Shown: in pieces, positions 1 to 6,123 of the stretch
Layout of the letters: each line of letters begins with the position of its first letter
How positions within the stretch are numbered: position 1 is the first letter of the stretch
From: Pseudonocardia mahuensis
GTDB lineage: Bacteria; Actinomycetota; Actinomycetes; Mycobacteriales; Pseudonocardiaceae
Assembly: GCF_018531475.1 (NCBI RefSeq)
Contig: NZ_JAHDTG010000141.1
Span: forward strand, 1 to 9,616
DNA: 9,616 bases
Direction of reading: 5' to 3'
Notes under the pieces: model-generated
Seen by the model: only the letters and a program-made list of their open reading frames with translations
The model's database searches: none
What the model was told of the DNA's origin: nothing
Translations under genes and position numbers: made by a program

Positions 1-1140
1 GGCGCCCCGGGGCGCGGGCGTCGGCGCGACGGCCTGCTGCGGCCCGCCGGACGCGACGCCGGGGACCGCGGGGTCCCCGGGTGCGGCCGTGGGCCGACCC
101 ACCGGGTGCGTGGCGGGCGCGGGCCTCTGAGGGCCGGTCGCGGACGACTCTGGCGTGATCGCCGGAGCCGCCGCCGGGTCCCCGGGCTCGGCCGAGGGCC
201 GGCTCATCGGGTGTGGGGCGGGGCGCACCGGGATCTCGGGTCCGGTGGCGGACGGGCCCACCGGGGCCGCAGAACCCGGGGCACCGTCCTGAGACCTGTG
301 CGTGGACAGACCCACCGGAGTCGCGGCAGCGGGAGGCGGGCCCTGCGGGCGTGAAGTCGGCAGGCTCAGCGGGTGGACCGGGGCTGGGGCACCTGCAGCC
401 CTCGCCGGGGCCGGTGCGCGACCGTGCGATGTAGATGTAGTGGCAGCCGGGCCCGCCGCAGGCACGGGAGCCGCCGCGGTACCCGGCTGCGTGGCGGCGG
501 GACGGGTGGCGGCGGGATGCGTGGCGGCCGGCGGCTCGACGACCCACTGGGTCGGCGGCACCGAGCCGGGTCGATCAGCGCCCGGACGACGTGCCCCCGG
601 GGCGGTGAAGAGCTCGATCTCGTCCTGCGGGCCGGTGATCGGGGCCGGCACGGTCGCATCCGGCACCCGCGCCGGCGCGGCAGCGGGGACAGGGGCCGGC
701 TCCTGACGCACCGGCGCGGCGGGATGCGGGGGGACGAGCACGGCCAGGTCGACACGCCGGAGTCTGCGCCGGACCCGGCGCAGACTCCGGACGGGCCCAC
801 TGACCAGCAGAGCGAGCAGCAGCCGGTCCCCGTAGGGGTCCGGGACCGGCTGCAGCACGTGGTAAAGGCGGTCGCGGTGATTCACCACGACCTCGGTCGG
901 GGGGCCGACCGGAAGCGACGACCGCATGGTGTCGACCGTCGCCCGGACGATGTCGGCCTGACCGGCCGCGAGGACCTCCAGGTCGACCCGCCACTGCCCG
1001 GAGGCGTGCGTGTCGAGTGCCATACCGCTGTCGAAGTCGACCAGCGCCGCCGCGAGGACCCCGGGGTCACGCAGCACCGCGCCCAGCGCGGACTGCAGGA
1101 TCCCGGGCCCTCCCGTCGCCTCTTCGACGTGCGCTCTCAC
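1..1140 (-). CDS. Roadblock/LC7-like protein C with long Pro/Ala-rich tail (3' end off window)
   Basis: Reading the minus strand from a GTG at 1140 gives 380 codons to the window edge with no stop, and third codon positions are almost all G or C, so this is a real gene whose 3' end lies outside the window. Residues 1-135 align with the two neighbouring roadblock-like proteins: ALVDFDSGM at 32-40 matches ALVDYDSGM of protein B, RLYHVLQP at 91-98 matches QYHLLRP, and an Arg-rich helix at 116-130 replaces the NLAxARRxL helix. Residues from about 136 onward are a low-complexity Pro/Ala/Gly/Thr tail with small repeats (PAATH, PAATR, PAATQ near 205-220). It follows gene B by 33 bases and is in the same frame, just after B's TGA, so this GTG is the first usable start. 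The ribosome site is weak (a G-run about 14 bases upstream), suggesting translational coupling to B. Cytoplasmic; the biochemical role is unknown. Roadblock proteins typically dimerise and often regulate small GTPases. Confidence 0.85.
   Translation of the reverse strand, partial: MRAHVEEATGGPGILQSALGAVLRDPGVLAAALVDFDSGMALDTHASGQWRVDLEVLAAGQADIVRATVDTMRSSLPVGPPTEVVVNHRDRLYHVLQPVPDPYGDRLLLALLVSGPVRSLRRVRRRLRRVDLAVLVPPHPAAPVRQEPAPVPAAAPARVPDATVPAPITGPQDEIELFTAPGARRPGADRPGSVPPTQWVVEPPAATHPAATRPAATQPGTAAAPVPAAGPAATTSTSHGRAPAPARAAGAPAPVHPLSLPTSRPQGPPPAAATPVGLSTHRSQDGAPGSAAPVGPSATGPEIPVRPAPHPMSRPSAEPGDPAAAPAITPESSATGPQRPAPATHPVGRPTAAPGDPAVPGVASGGPQQAVAPTPAPRGA
73..213 (-). repeat. Degenerate 105-base (35-residue) repeat in the tail of protein C
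   Basis: Bases 73-108 and 178-213 match at 30 of 36 positions and are spaced exactly 105 bases apart, so frame is kept. They encode HPVGRPTAAPGD and HPMSRPSAEPGD, each preceded upstream in the protein by a SATGP motif. This looks like duplication within the disordered tail; more copies may lie beyond the left edge. Confidence 0.55.
488..532 (-). repeat. Three imperfect 15-base tandem copies in the tail of protein C
   Basis: Units at 488-502, 503-517 and 518-532 differ at few positions and encode successive PAATQ, PAATR and PAATH pentapeptides. In-frame 15-base copies suggest slippage expansion of the tail. Confidence 0.6.
757..790. other. Near-perfect 34-base inverted repeat inside gene C
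   Basis: Arms of 16 bases (757-772 and 775-790) are exact reverse complements with only two bases between them. The position corresponds to the Arg-rich last helix of the roadblock domain, at the boundary with the disordered tail. In RNA this would fold into a very stable hairpin. Part of the symmetry may follow from the coding of an Arg/Val/Leu-rich helix. Confidence 0.7.
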
Positions 1141-1173
1141 CGTGCTCTGCCCGATCCCCCCATGTGGCCGGCG

Positions 1174-1632
1174 TCAGCGCTGGCCGTTGGCGGGGAAGAA
1201 CTGCCCCTCGGCGCCGGCCTGCATGCCGGGGCCGGGGCGCCCGGCCGACGCCGCCGGGTGGGCCATGTAGAGCTCCTGCTCGATGACGCGCAGGTCACGC
1301 CGCGCCATGGCCAGGTTGGCCTGCGCCCGGTTGAGGGTCAGGTAGAGGAACAGCTTCTCGTCCTGCAGCCCACGGATCGGGCGCAGCAGGTGGTACTGCG
1401 TGTCGAGGGTGATCAGGATGTCCTCGACGGACTCCCGCAGGCCCAGCTTCGACACGACGTCGAGCTTGGCGCGGATGACCTCGCTGTTTCCGGGAGCAGC
1501 CACGTCGAGGTCGAACTCGGCGCTTCCGCCGCGCGATCCGAGGATCATGCCGCTGTCGTAGTCCACAAGGGCCACGGCGAACGCGCCCTTGATGTTTGCA
1601 GCCATGTCCAGGGAATGGTCGATGTTGCTCAC
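1174..1632 (-). CDS. Roadblock/LC7-like protein B (domain-only, 152 aa)
   Basis: Starts at GTG 1632 behind a perfect AGGAGG five bases upstream; a longer upstream reading is a spurious extension. The 152-residue protein is essentially one compact domain. A short N-terminal helix (about 5-15) leads into strand AVALVDYDSGMILG (19-32), then DLDVA (41-45), a helix at 50-63, strand EDILITLDTQYHLLRP (70-85), strand KLFLYLTL (93-100), and a long amphipathic helix NRAQANLAMARRDLRVIEQEL (101-121), ending with a 30-residue Gly/Ala/Pro tail. This beta-beta-alpha order fits the roadblock/LC7 superfamily (MglB, CvnB, dynein light chain 7), whose members dimerise and commonly act on Ras-like GTPases. It is the best conserved of the three local paralogues, so it may be the core partner that binds the two long-tailed proteins. 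That pairing is inference. No membrane segment or signal peptide is present. Confidence 0.88.
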   Translation of the reverse strand: MSNIDHSLDMAANIKGAFAVALVDYDSGMILGSRGGSAEFDLDVAAPGNSEVIRAKLDVVSKLGLRESVEDILITLDTQYHLLRPIRGLQDEKLFLYLTLNRAQANLAMARRDLRVIEQELYMAHPAASAGRPGPGMQAGAEGQFFPANGQR

Positions 1633-1637
1633 GTACG

Positions 1638-1643
1638 CCTCCT
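1638..1643 (-). promoter_or_regulatory. Ribosome binding site of gene B
   Basis: Minus-strand AGGAGG, five bases before GTG 1632. It fixes the start of protein B and excludes the longer upstream reading. Confidence 0.85.
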
Positions 1644-1704
1644 GCAGGGGCCCGAAACACGCCGACGTGCCGGGCTTCGGGGGATTCCGGGGAACGGAGC
1701 GCAA

Positions 1705-1732
1705 AGCGTAGCGCAACGATCCGGGAAAGCAA
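1705..1732 (-). promoter_or_regulatory. Possible promoter for genes B and C
   Basis: In the 140-base gap between A and B the minus strand reads TTGCTT, 16 bases, TACGCT, a fair match to actinobacterial housekeeping -35/-10 elements, about 70 bases ahead of the GTG of gene B. It would allow B and C to be transcribed independently of A. Found by eye only. Confidence 0.3.
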
Positions 1733-1772
1733 TCGGATACGGCCTGGAAAGGAAGATGACCTGTCGACAATC

Positions 1773-3023
1773 TCACACGAGGCGGCGCAGTCCGGCCACC
1801 AGGCGCTGCATCGTTCCCAGGTCACGAGCCCACGACTGTCGCAGTGCCGCCGACGTCCCGCCCCCCGGTGTGTCCTCGGCGGCAGAACCCTGTGGCGGCG
1901 GCGGGGGCGGGGGCAGTCGGGCGCCCCGGGGCCGCCGCGGCAGCGGCAGCACGACGGCCTCCTCGTTGACCTCCCCGACGACCTCCCCGGTGGGCGCGAT
2001 CGGGGCAGGCGCGACCGGGGCGGGGGCCGACGTGATCCGCGCCGGCGCGACCGGCTCGGCTCCGGCCGGCTCCGCGGATGCCGGCATGATCCGTCCCGGC
2101 GCCCTCGGCGCGGGCTCGGCCGAAGCCGACGCGGCCGGACGCGGGCCTGGGGCGACCGGCTCGGACCCGACCGCGCCGGGGACCGGCCGGGCATCGTCCA
2201 GCTCGACCGATCCGACCGCGGACGAGGCGGAGTGCAGCCCTGTGAGCTGCGCAATCACGCCCTCCACCTGGCTGCGACGGGTCTGCACCGAAGCGTCGGA
2301 CCCACCCATCGCGGTGAGCGCAGGCTGCTGCGCGGCGGCCGCTGGCGCCGACATCGCAGCCGACGTCCGCGGCGGCGTGGGCAGCGGACTCGACGACGGG
2401 CCGGGCGGTGCGGCCGACGGGGACGGAGCCGGGTAACGCCGCGGCATCGGCACCACCGGGGCGATCGGTGGATCGGCCGGCGGTACGGCCACGGGACCGG
2501 CGGCAGGGCAAGCGGCGGCCGGCGACTCCGGCCCGCGCGCAACGACCGGGCCGGACGTCTCCGGACCGGCTGCGAGGGCGGCCGGGGCGGACGCCCTCGC
2601 AGCCGCCCCGACGGGCCCTCCGGCCTGCCCGTCCGCCGCGCCTCGGACACCCATCAGGTCGAGAACCGCCCGCTGGATCTCCGCGGACGCGAGTTCACGG
2701 CGGGCCAGGGCCAGATTGGCGCGGCCACGCAGCAGTCGCATGTAGACCAGCACGGGCGGACCGGCCGGGACGTCCACCGGACGCAGCACGTGGAAATGCC
2801 GGCGGGAACTGACCATCAGGTCCTCGACAGCGTCCTCACCGGACCCGTCGCCCATCGCCGCGGCACTCACCGCAAGGTTCACCACGAAATCGGGGTCGAC
2901 CTTTCCTCCGTCTTTTCCGCCGATGTCGCCCAGAACCCGTGCAGAATCACGCTCGACCACGCAGACGTACGAAGTTCCGGCCATTTCGAGAAGCTTCGAG
3001 AGAACGCCACCGAGACCAGCCAC
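1773..3023 (-). CDS. Roadblock/LC7-like protein A with long Pro/Ala-rich tail and C-terminal helix (416 aa)
   Basis: The start chosen is GTG 3023, six bases after GAGAGAG; it gives the same N-terminal helix length as protein B. ATG 2984 is an alternative that would cut helix 1. Residues 1-125 form the roadblock-like domain: SYVCVVERDSARVLG at 18-32, RRHFHVLRP at 74-82, and RGRANLALARREL at 99-111, the last almost identical to the corresponding helix of protein B. Residues 126-245 and 278-370 are Pro/Ala-rich and probably disordered, separated by a short predicted helix (about 247-263, RRSQVEGVIAQLTGL). Seven consecutive prolines stand at 371-377. The C-terminus (392-416, ALRQSWARDLGTMQRLVAGL then RRLV) is a basic amphipathic helix, a plausible docking segment. 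It is first in the minus-strand gene group and 140 bases ahead of gene B. Function is unknown; the tail plus terminal helix suggest a scaffold or tether. Confidence 0.85.
   Translation of the reverse strand: MAGLGGVLSKLLEMAGTSYVCVVERDSARVLGDIGGKDGGKVDPDFVVNLAVSAAAMGDGSGEDAVEDLMVSSRRHFHVLRPVDVPAGPPVLVYMRLLRGRANLALARRELASAEIQRAVLDLMGVRGAADGQAGGPVGAAARASAPAALAAGPETSGPVVARGPESPAAACPAAGPVAVPPADPPIAPVVPMPRRYPAPSPSAAPPGPSSSPLPTPPRTSAAMSAPAAAAQQPALTAMGGSDASVQTRRSQVEGVIAQLTGLHSASSAVGSVELDDARPVPGAVGSEPVAPGPRPAASASAEPAPRAPGRIMPASAEPAGAEPVAPARITSAPAPVAPAPIAPTGEVVGEVNEEAVVLPLPRRPRGARLPPPPPPPQGSAAEDTPGGGTSAALRQSWARDLGTMQRLVAGLRRLV
2567..2605. other. 14-bp inverted repeat inside gene A tail coding region
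   Basis: Bases 2567-2580 and 2592-2605 are exact reverse complements separated by 11 bases. The stem lies in the stretch encoding Ala/Pro-rich residues about 140-152 of protein A, soon after the roadblock domain. It is a second strong intragenic hairpin in this gene group. Confidence 0.65.
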
Positions 3024-3160
3024 GCGCCACTCTCTCGCATCGATCAGGAGTATTTGCAATCCGCCCTGACGGCGTATCGCGGGTGGGCCTTCCGGCGGAT
3101 CGCCCCGGAGGCCGACCGCCGAACGGGAAGATCCGGAGGCCGGCTCGTGTTGCACCCGCT
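3024..3160. other. Divergent intergenic region between gene A and the LLM oxidoreductase
   Basis: These 137 bases must hold promoters for both directions. The patch 3045-3060 is less GC-rich than its surroundings. On the plus strand TTTGCA (3053-3058), 16 bases, TATCGC (3075-3080) is a weak promoter candidate. I see no clear operator. Confidence 0.3.
3030..3036 (-). promoter_or_regulatory. Ribosome binding site of gene A
   Basis: Minus-strand GAGAGAG, six bases before GTG 3023. It is only a moderate match but favours this start over ATG 2984, which has no upstream purine-rich site. Confidence 0.5.
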
Positions 3161-4156
3161 GTGGTGCCTCTCTCCGTTCTCGATCTCGTCCCCGTCGGAT
3201 CCGGCTCGACCGCCACCGCTGCCCTCGCGGACAGCACGACCCTGGTCCGGCGCGCCGAGGAACTCGGTTTCCGCCGCTACTGGGTGGCCGAGCATCACGC
3301 GATGCCCGGCATCGCGAGCTCGTCACCGGCCGTCCTGATCGCGCATCTGGCCGCGGCCTCGTCGACCATCCGGGTCGGCTCGGGAGGGGTGATGCTGCCC
3401 AACCACCAGCCGCTCGTCGTGGCCGAGCAGTTCGGCACCCTCGAGGCGCTGCACCCCGGCCGGATCGACCTCGGGATCGGCCGGGCGCCGGGCACCGACC
3501 AGCGGACGGCCCGCGCGCTGCGCCGGGGCACCGACGCGATGAACGTCGACGACTTCCCCGAGCAGCTCACCGAGCTGGCCGCCTACTTCCGCGGCGAGGG
3601 GCCCGTCACCGCGGTACCGGCCGCCGGGAACGCACCCTCGATGTGGTTGCTCGGATCGAGCGGCTACAGCGCGCAGGTCGCCGGCCTGCTCGGGCTGCCG
3701 TTCGCGTTCGCCCACCACTTCAGCGCGGAGAACACGATGCCGGCGCTGGCGCTGTACCGGCAGCGGTTCCGCCCGTCGCCGATCCTCGAGCAGCCGTACG
3801 CGATGATCGCCGCGAACGTCACGTGTGCCGGGACGGACGCCGAGGCCCAGCGGCTCGCGCTGCCCGGTGCGCTGTCGTTCCTGCAGCTGCGGCTCGGCCG
3901 GCCCGGCCTGCTGCCCAGCCCCGAGGAGGCCGCGGCCTACCCGTATACCGACGAGGAGCGGCTGTTCATCGCCGACCGCCAGTCCACGCAGATCATCGGT
4001 TCGCCGGAGACCGTCCGCGAGCAGGTGCACGAACTGGTGGAGCGCACCGGCGTCGACGAGCTGATGATCACCACCCAGACCCACGCCGGAGCCGACCGGT
4101 TGCGGTCCTACGAGTTGGTGGCCGACGTGCTGGACCTCGCACCGGTCGCCGCCTGA
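3161..4156 (+). CDS. LLM-class flavin-dependent oxidoreductase (luciferase family, group 1 / MsnO8-like)
   Basis: A 331-residue TIM-barrel monooxygenase of the bacterial luciferase-like family, the usual length for this subgroup. Members use reduced FMN or F420 to oxidise small molecules in the cytosol; the substrate cannot be told from sequence. Diagnostic segments are PLSVLDLVPVGSG (3-15), YWVAEHH (40-46), GGVMLPNHQP (75-84), LHPGRIDLGIGRAPGTD (97-113), WLLGSSG (162-168) and DELMITTQTH (299-308). Two adjacent GTG codons (3161, 3164) are the first sensible starts because the family begins at PLSVLDL. No good ribosome site stands at the right distance (CGGAGG is 21 bases away), so a leaderless message is possible. 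A longer upstream reading only runs antisense to gene A. The next gene follows after 17 bases, so the two are probably co-transcribed. Family assignment is secure, substrate unknown. Confidence 0.95.
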   Translation: MVPLSVLDLVPVGSGSTATAALADSTTLVRRAEELGFRRYWVAEHHAMPGIASSSPAVLIAHLAAASSTIRVGSGGVMLPNHQPLVVAEQFGTLEALHPGRIDLGIGRAPGTDQRTARALRRGTDAMNVDDFPEQLTELAAYFRGEGPVTAVPAAGNAPSMWLLGSSGYSAQVAGLLGLPFAFAHHFSAENTMPALALYRQRFRPSPILEQPYAMIAANVTCAGTDAEAQRLALPGALSFLQLRLGRPGLLPSPEEAAAYPYTDEERLFIADRQSTQIIGSPETVREQVHELVERTGVDELMITTQTHAGADRLRSYELVADVLDLAPVAA

Positions 4157-4173
4157 GGTGATCTGATGGGGGC

Positions 4174-4554
4174 ATGACCTCCGATCCCTCCCCGGCCGCC
4201 GCGTTCCGCCAGGCGGTCGAGACCGGTGACGCCGACGCCGCGGTGGCACTGTTCCGCGACGACGTCGTGTTCAACTCGCCGATCGTGCACAAGCCCTACG
4301 AGGGCCGGGACGCGCTGCGCGCGATCCTCGGCGCCGTGGTGCGGGTGTTCACCGACTTCCGGTACGAGGCGGAGTTCGACGGCACGGACGGCCACGTGCT
4401 GGCGTTCCGCGCGCGGGTCGGGGACCGGGAACTGGAGGGAGTCGACATCCTGCGCAGCGAGGACGGCGAACTCACCGAGCTGACGGTCATGGTGCGCCCG
4501 TACTCCGCAGCCACCGAACTGCGGGCCCGGATGGCGGCCCTGCTCGAGGGCTGA
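4174..4554 (+). CDS. NTF2-like / SnoaL-fold small protein
   Basis: A 126-residue protein starting at ATG 4174, with purine-rich stretches (GAGGTGATC at 4155, GGGGG at 4168-4172) upstream. The pattern FRQAVETGDADAAVALFRDDVVFNSPIV at the N-terminus (written here in part: DADAAVALFRDDVVFNSP, 18-35), then a helix with GRDALRAILGAVVRVF (44-59), strands FRYEAEFDGTDGHVLAFRA, and ELEGVDILRSEDGELTELTV is typical of the SnoaL/NTF2 alpha+beta cone fold. Such proteins bind or isomerise small hydrophobic ligands, and many are orphan enzymes. The short spacing to the upstream LLM oxidoreductase suggests an operon and possibly a shared substrate, which is inference. The gene ends directly at the palindromic terminator. 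No active-site residues can be assigned with confidence. Confidence 0.9.
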   Translation: MTSDPSPAAAFRQAVETGDADAAVALFRDDVVFNSPIVHKPYEGRDALRAILGAVVRVFTDFRYEAEFDGTDGHVLAFRARVGDRELEGVDILRSEDGELTELTVMVRPYSAATELRARMAALLEG

Positions 4555-4559
4555 CCAAC

Positions 4560-4593
4560 CCCTGACCAATCCCTGATCAGGGATTGGTCAGGG
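4560..4593. terminator. Palindromic bidirectional terminator between convergent genes
   Basis: A perfect 34-base palindrome (axis between 4576 and 4577) that extends with one mismatch to 4556-4597. It lies just after the stop of the NTF2-like gene (4552-4554) and contains the TGA (4588-4590) of the minus-strand esterase gene. No U-run follows on either side, as is common in GC-rich actinobacteria. The left arm also continues an 11-base direct repeat starting at 4551, 4562 and 4573. Confidence 0.75.
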
Positions 4594-5847
4594 ATTGAGA
4601 CGGACGGGGCGGTCCGGCACCGCGCTGTCCACCCGGGCGCCCGTCATCGCCTGCCGATCCGCCCGGTACTGCTCGTGCACCACCGTCAGGAACCGGTGCA
4701 CCGCCCGCACCGCGTGGCGGGTGCGGGCGGTCGGGAACGCGTCGAAGCCGTGCTGGGCGTGCGGTAGTTCCGCGTAGCAGACGGGCCGGCGGCTGACCTG
4801 CCGCAACCGGGCCACGAGCCGCCGGGACTGACCGACGCCGGCGATCGTGTCCGTGCTCCCGTGGATCACCAGGAACGGCGGGGCGTCCGGCCCCGCGCGG
4901 TGCACGGGTGACGCCTGCCGCCAGCCGCGCTCGTCGCCGGCGAGCGTCGTGCTGAAGACCTTGCCCTCGAGCAGGGCGAACAGGCCCTCCTCGTCGACGG
5001 TGAAGTCGTGCACGCCGTAGAACGGCACCGCCGCCGTCACCGAGGTGTCGGCGTCGGCGAAGCCGGGCTGGAAGTCGGGGTCGCCGGGGGTGAGGGCGGC
5101 CAGCGCAGCGAGGTGGCCACCGGCCGAGCCGCCGGTGATGGCGACGAACCCCGGGTCGCCGCCGTGGCCGGCGATGTGCGCACGGACCCAGGCGATCGCC
5201 CGCTTGACGTCGACGATCATCGACGGCCAGCGCTCCCCCGGCCCGAGCCGGTAGTTGATCGTCACGCACACCCAGCCCTGCTCCGCCAGGTAGGCCATCA
5301 GCGGCTCGGCCTGGTTGCTCTTGTCGCCGCCGCTCCAGGCGCCGCCGTGCACCTGCAGCAGGACCGGCGCCCCCGCCGCCGCCCCGGCCGCAGCCACGTC
5401 GGGCCGGGCCCACACGTCCAGCCGGTGCGCGGGGTCGTTGCCGTAGGCCACGTCGACGGCCTGCCGGTAGAGCCGGCGGGCGGCCGGCCCGCACGGGACC
5501 CGGTCGTGGACCGACGGGCGGCTCCCCACACCGAGGGGAACCAGCGCCGCGGCGAGCACGTCGGCGGACCGGTCGGCGTCCCGCCGCAGATCGGCCAGGG
5601 CCGCGACAGCCGCAGCGTTCGCGAGGGCACCGGCGATGCCGTCGGGGCGCCGCCAGCCCCCGCGGGCGAGGGCCGCGAGGCCGGCCACGGCGTGCACGGC
5701 GCTCTGCACCGAGGGCACCTCGGAGGCGGGCGCACAAGGGGCCGCCTGCAGGATCGAGACCGGCCAGCGCCGGATGACCGGGGTGCGGACTGCGGCCGCC
5801 GCCAGCGTCCCGGCCAGACCCAACACGATCGCGGCGCGACGGCCCAC
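4588..5847 (-). CDS. Alpha/beta-hydrolase esterase/lipase (HSL-like, LipC/LipQ type)
   Basis: A 419-residue protein starting at GTG 5847, six bases after AGAGGAG. Residues 5-20 (AAIVLGLAGTLAAAAV) form a hydrophobic segment that could anchor or export it. About 110 further residues of Ala-rich, probably helical sequence precede the catalytic domain (125-395). That domain shows the oxyanion motif HGGAW (167-171), the nucleophile elbow GGSAGG with Ser241, Asp333 in HGSTD, and His366 in HAQHGFDAF, a complete Ser-Asp-His triad. The HGGAW/GxSxG pair and overall length resemble mycobacterial carboxylesterases such as LipC or LipQ, which hydrolyse short acyl esters; that similarity is from memory, not a search. 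It is transcribed divergently from the penicillin-binding protein and convergently with the NTF2-like gene, so it is probably monocistronic. The overlapping 445-residue frame on the same strand is an artefact. Confidence 0.93.
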   Translation of the reverse strand: MGRRAAIVLGLAGTLAAAAVRTPVIRRWPVSILQAAPCAPASEVPSVQSAVHAVAGLAALARGGWRRPDGIAGALANAAAVAALADLRRDADRSADVLAAALVPLGVGSRPSVHDRVPCGPAARRLYRQAVDVAYGNDPAHRLDVWARPDVAAAGAAAGAPVLLQVHGGAWSGGDKSNQAEPLMAYLAEQGWVCVTINYRLGPGERWPSMIVDVKRAIAWVRAHIAGHGGDPGFVAITGGSAGGHLAALAALTPGDPDFQPGFADADTSVTAAVPFYGVHDFTVDEEGLFALLEGKVFSTTLAGDERGWRQASPVHRAGPDAPPFLVIHGSTDTIAGVGQSRRLVARLRQVSRRPVCYAELPHAQHGFDAFPTARTRHAVRAVHRFLTVVHEQYRADRQAMTGARVDSAVPDRPVRLNP

Positions 5848-5853
5848 GGAGTA

Positions 5854-5860
5854 CTCCTCT
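5854..5860 (-). promoter_or_regulatory. Ribosome binding site of the esterase gene
   Basis: Minus-strand AGAGGAG, six bases before GTG 5847. It supports this start over any upstream codon. Confidence 0.8.
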
Positions 5861-6060
5861 CGATCCGCCGGCAGTGGCGGCCGGCTTCCCTACTGGACAG
5901 TACGCGCGCTCCACACGTCCGGTCGGCGGCTCTCAGCTACTCAAAGTGGCGGAAGGGCGCTGTCGACTTCGACACAACACCCGATCGATGCCGTCATTCG
6001 GGTGATGTCGGCGCCCGAGGCGCACCGTGGGCGCGGGGCCGCCCGTTGACCTCACGACGT

Positions 6061-6096
6061 TCCCGTCCGGGCACCCGGGGCAACGCCCGGACGGGA
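6061..6096 (+). promoter_or_regulatory. Strong leader hairpin upstream of the class A PBP gene
   Basis: Bases 6061-6072 (TCCCGTCCGGGC) and 6085-6096 (GCCCGGACGGGA) form a 12-bp perfect stem with a 12-base loop. It ends 15 bases before the GGAGG ribosome site and 27 bases before GTG 6124. The neighbouring upstream gene points away, so this is not a simple terminator of an upstream operon. It may act as a leader attenuator, a stability element or a protein-binding site. Confidence 0.6.
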
Positions 6097-6111
6097 GAAC
6101 TCATCGATCCC

Positions 6112-6116
6112 GGAGG
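6112..6116 (+). promoter_or_regulatory. Ribosome binding site of the class A PBP gene
   Basis: GGAGG within a longer G-run, seven bases before GTG 6124. It decides the start: the frame is open far upstream, but that part is antisense to the esterase gene. Confidence 0.85.
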
Positions 6117-6123
6117 GGGGGCC

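Larger units (their letters stand above)
5848..6123. other. Divergent intergenic region, esterase / penicillin-binding protein
   Basis: These 276 bases hold no gene that I can support. They contain the esterase ribosome site (5854-5860), a minus-strand TACTGT hexamer near 5897-5902 that could be a -10 box without a clear -35 partner, a plus-strand TTGACC at 6046-6051 without a -10 partner, the leader hairpin at 6061-6096, and the ribosome site of the penicillin-binding protein at 6112-6116. Confidence 0.5.

Noticed and set aside
373..2436. 687-codon open frame on the plus strand
   Set aside because: It is antisense to the three roadblock genes, has no recognisable domain and only reflects GC-rich codon structure of the opposite strand; the minus-strand frames show paralogy and good ribosome sites.
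2939..3160. Longer start for the LLM oxidoreductase
   Set aside because: The extra 74 residues are basic low-complexity sequence antisense to gene A and the intergenic region; family members begin at PLSVLDL.
4577..5914. 445-codon minus-strand frame overlapping the esterase
   Set aside because: It lacks the catalytic motifs that are present in the 4588-5847 frame and is Arg/Gly-rich as expected for an out-of-frame reading.
5008..6123. N-terminal extension of the penicillin-binding protein frame by 372 codons
   Set aside because: This part is antisense to the esterase gene; the GGAGG-GTG at 6112-6126 marks the real start.
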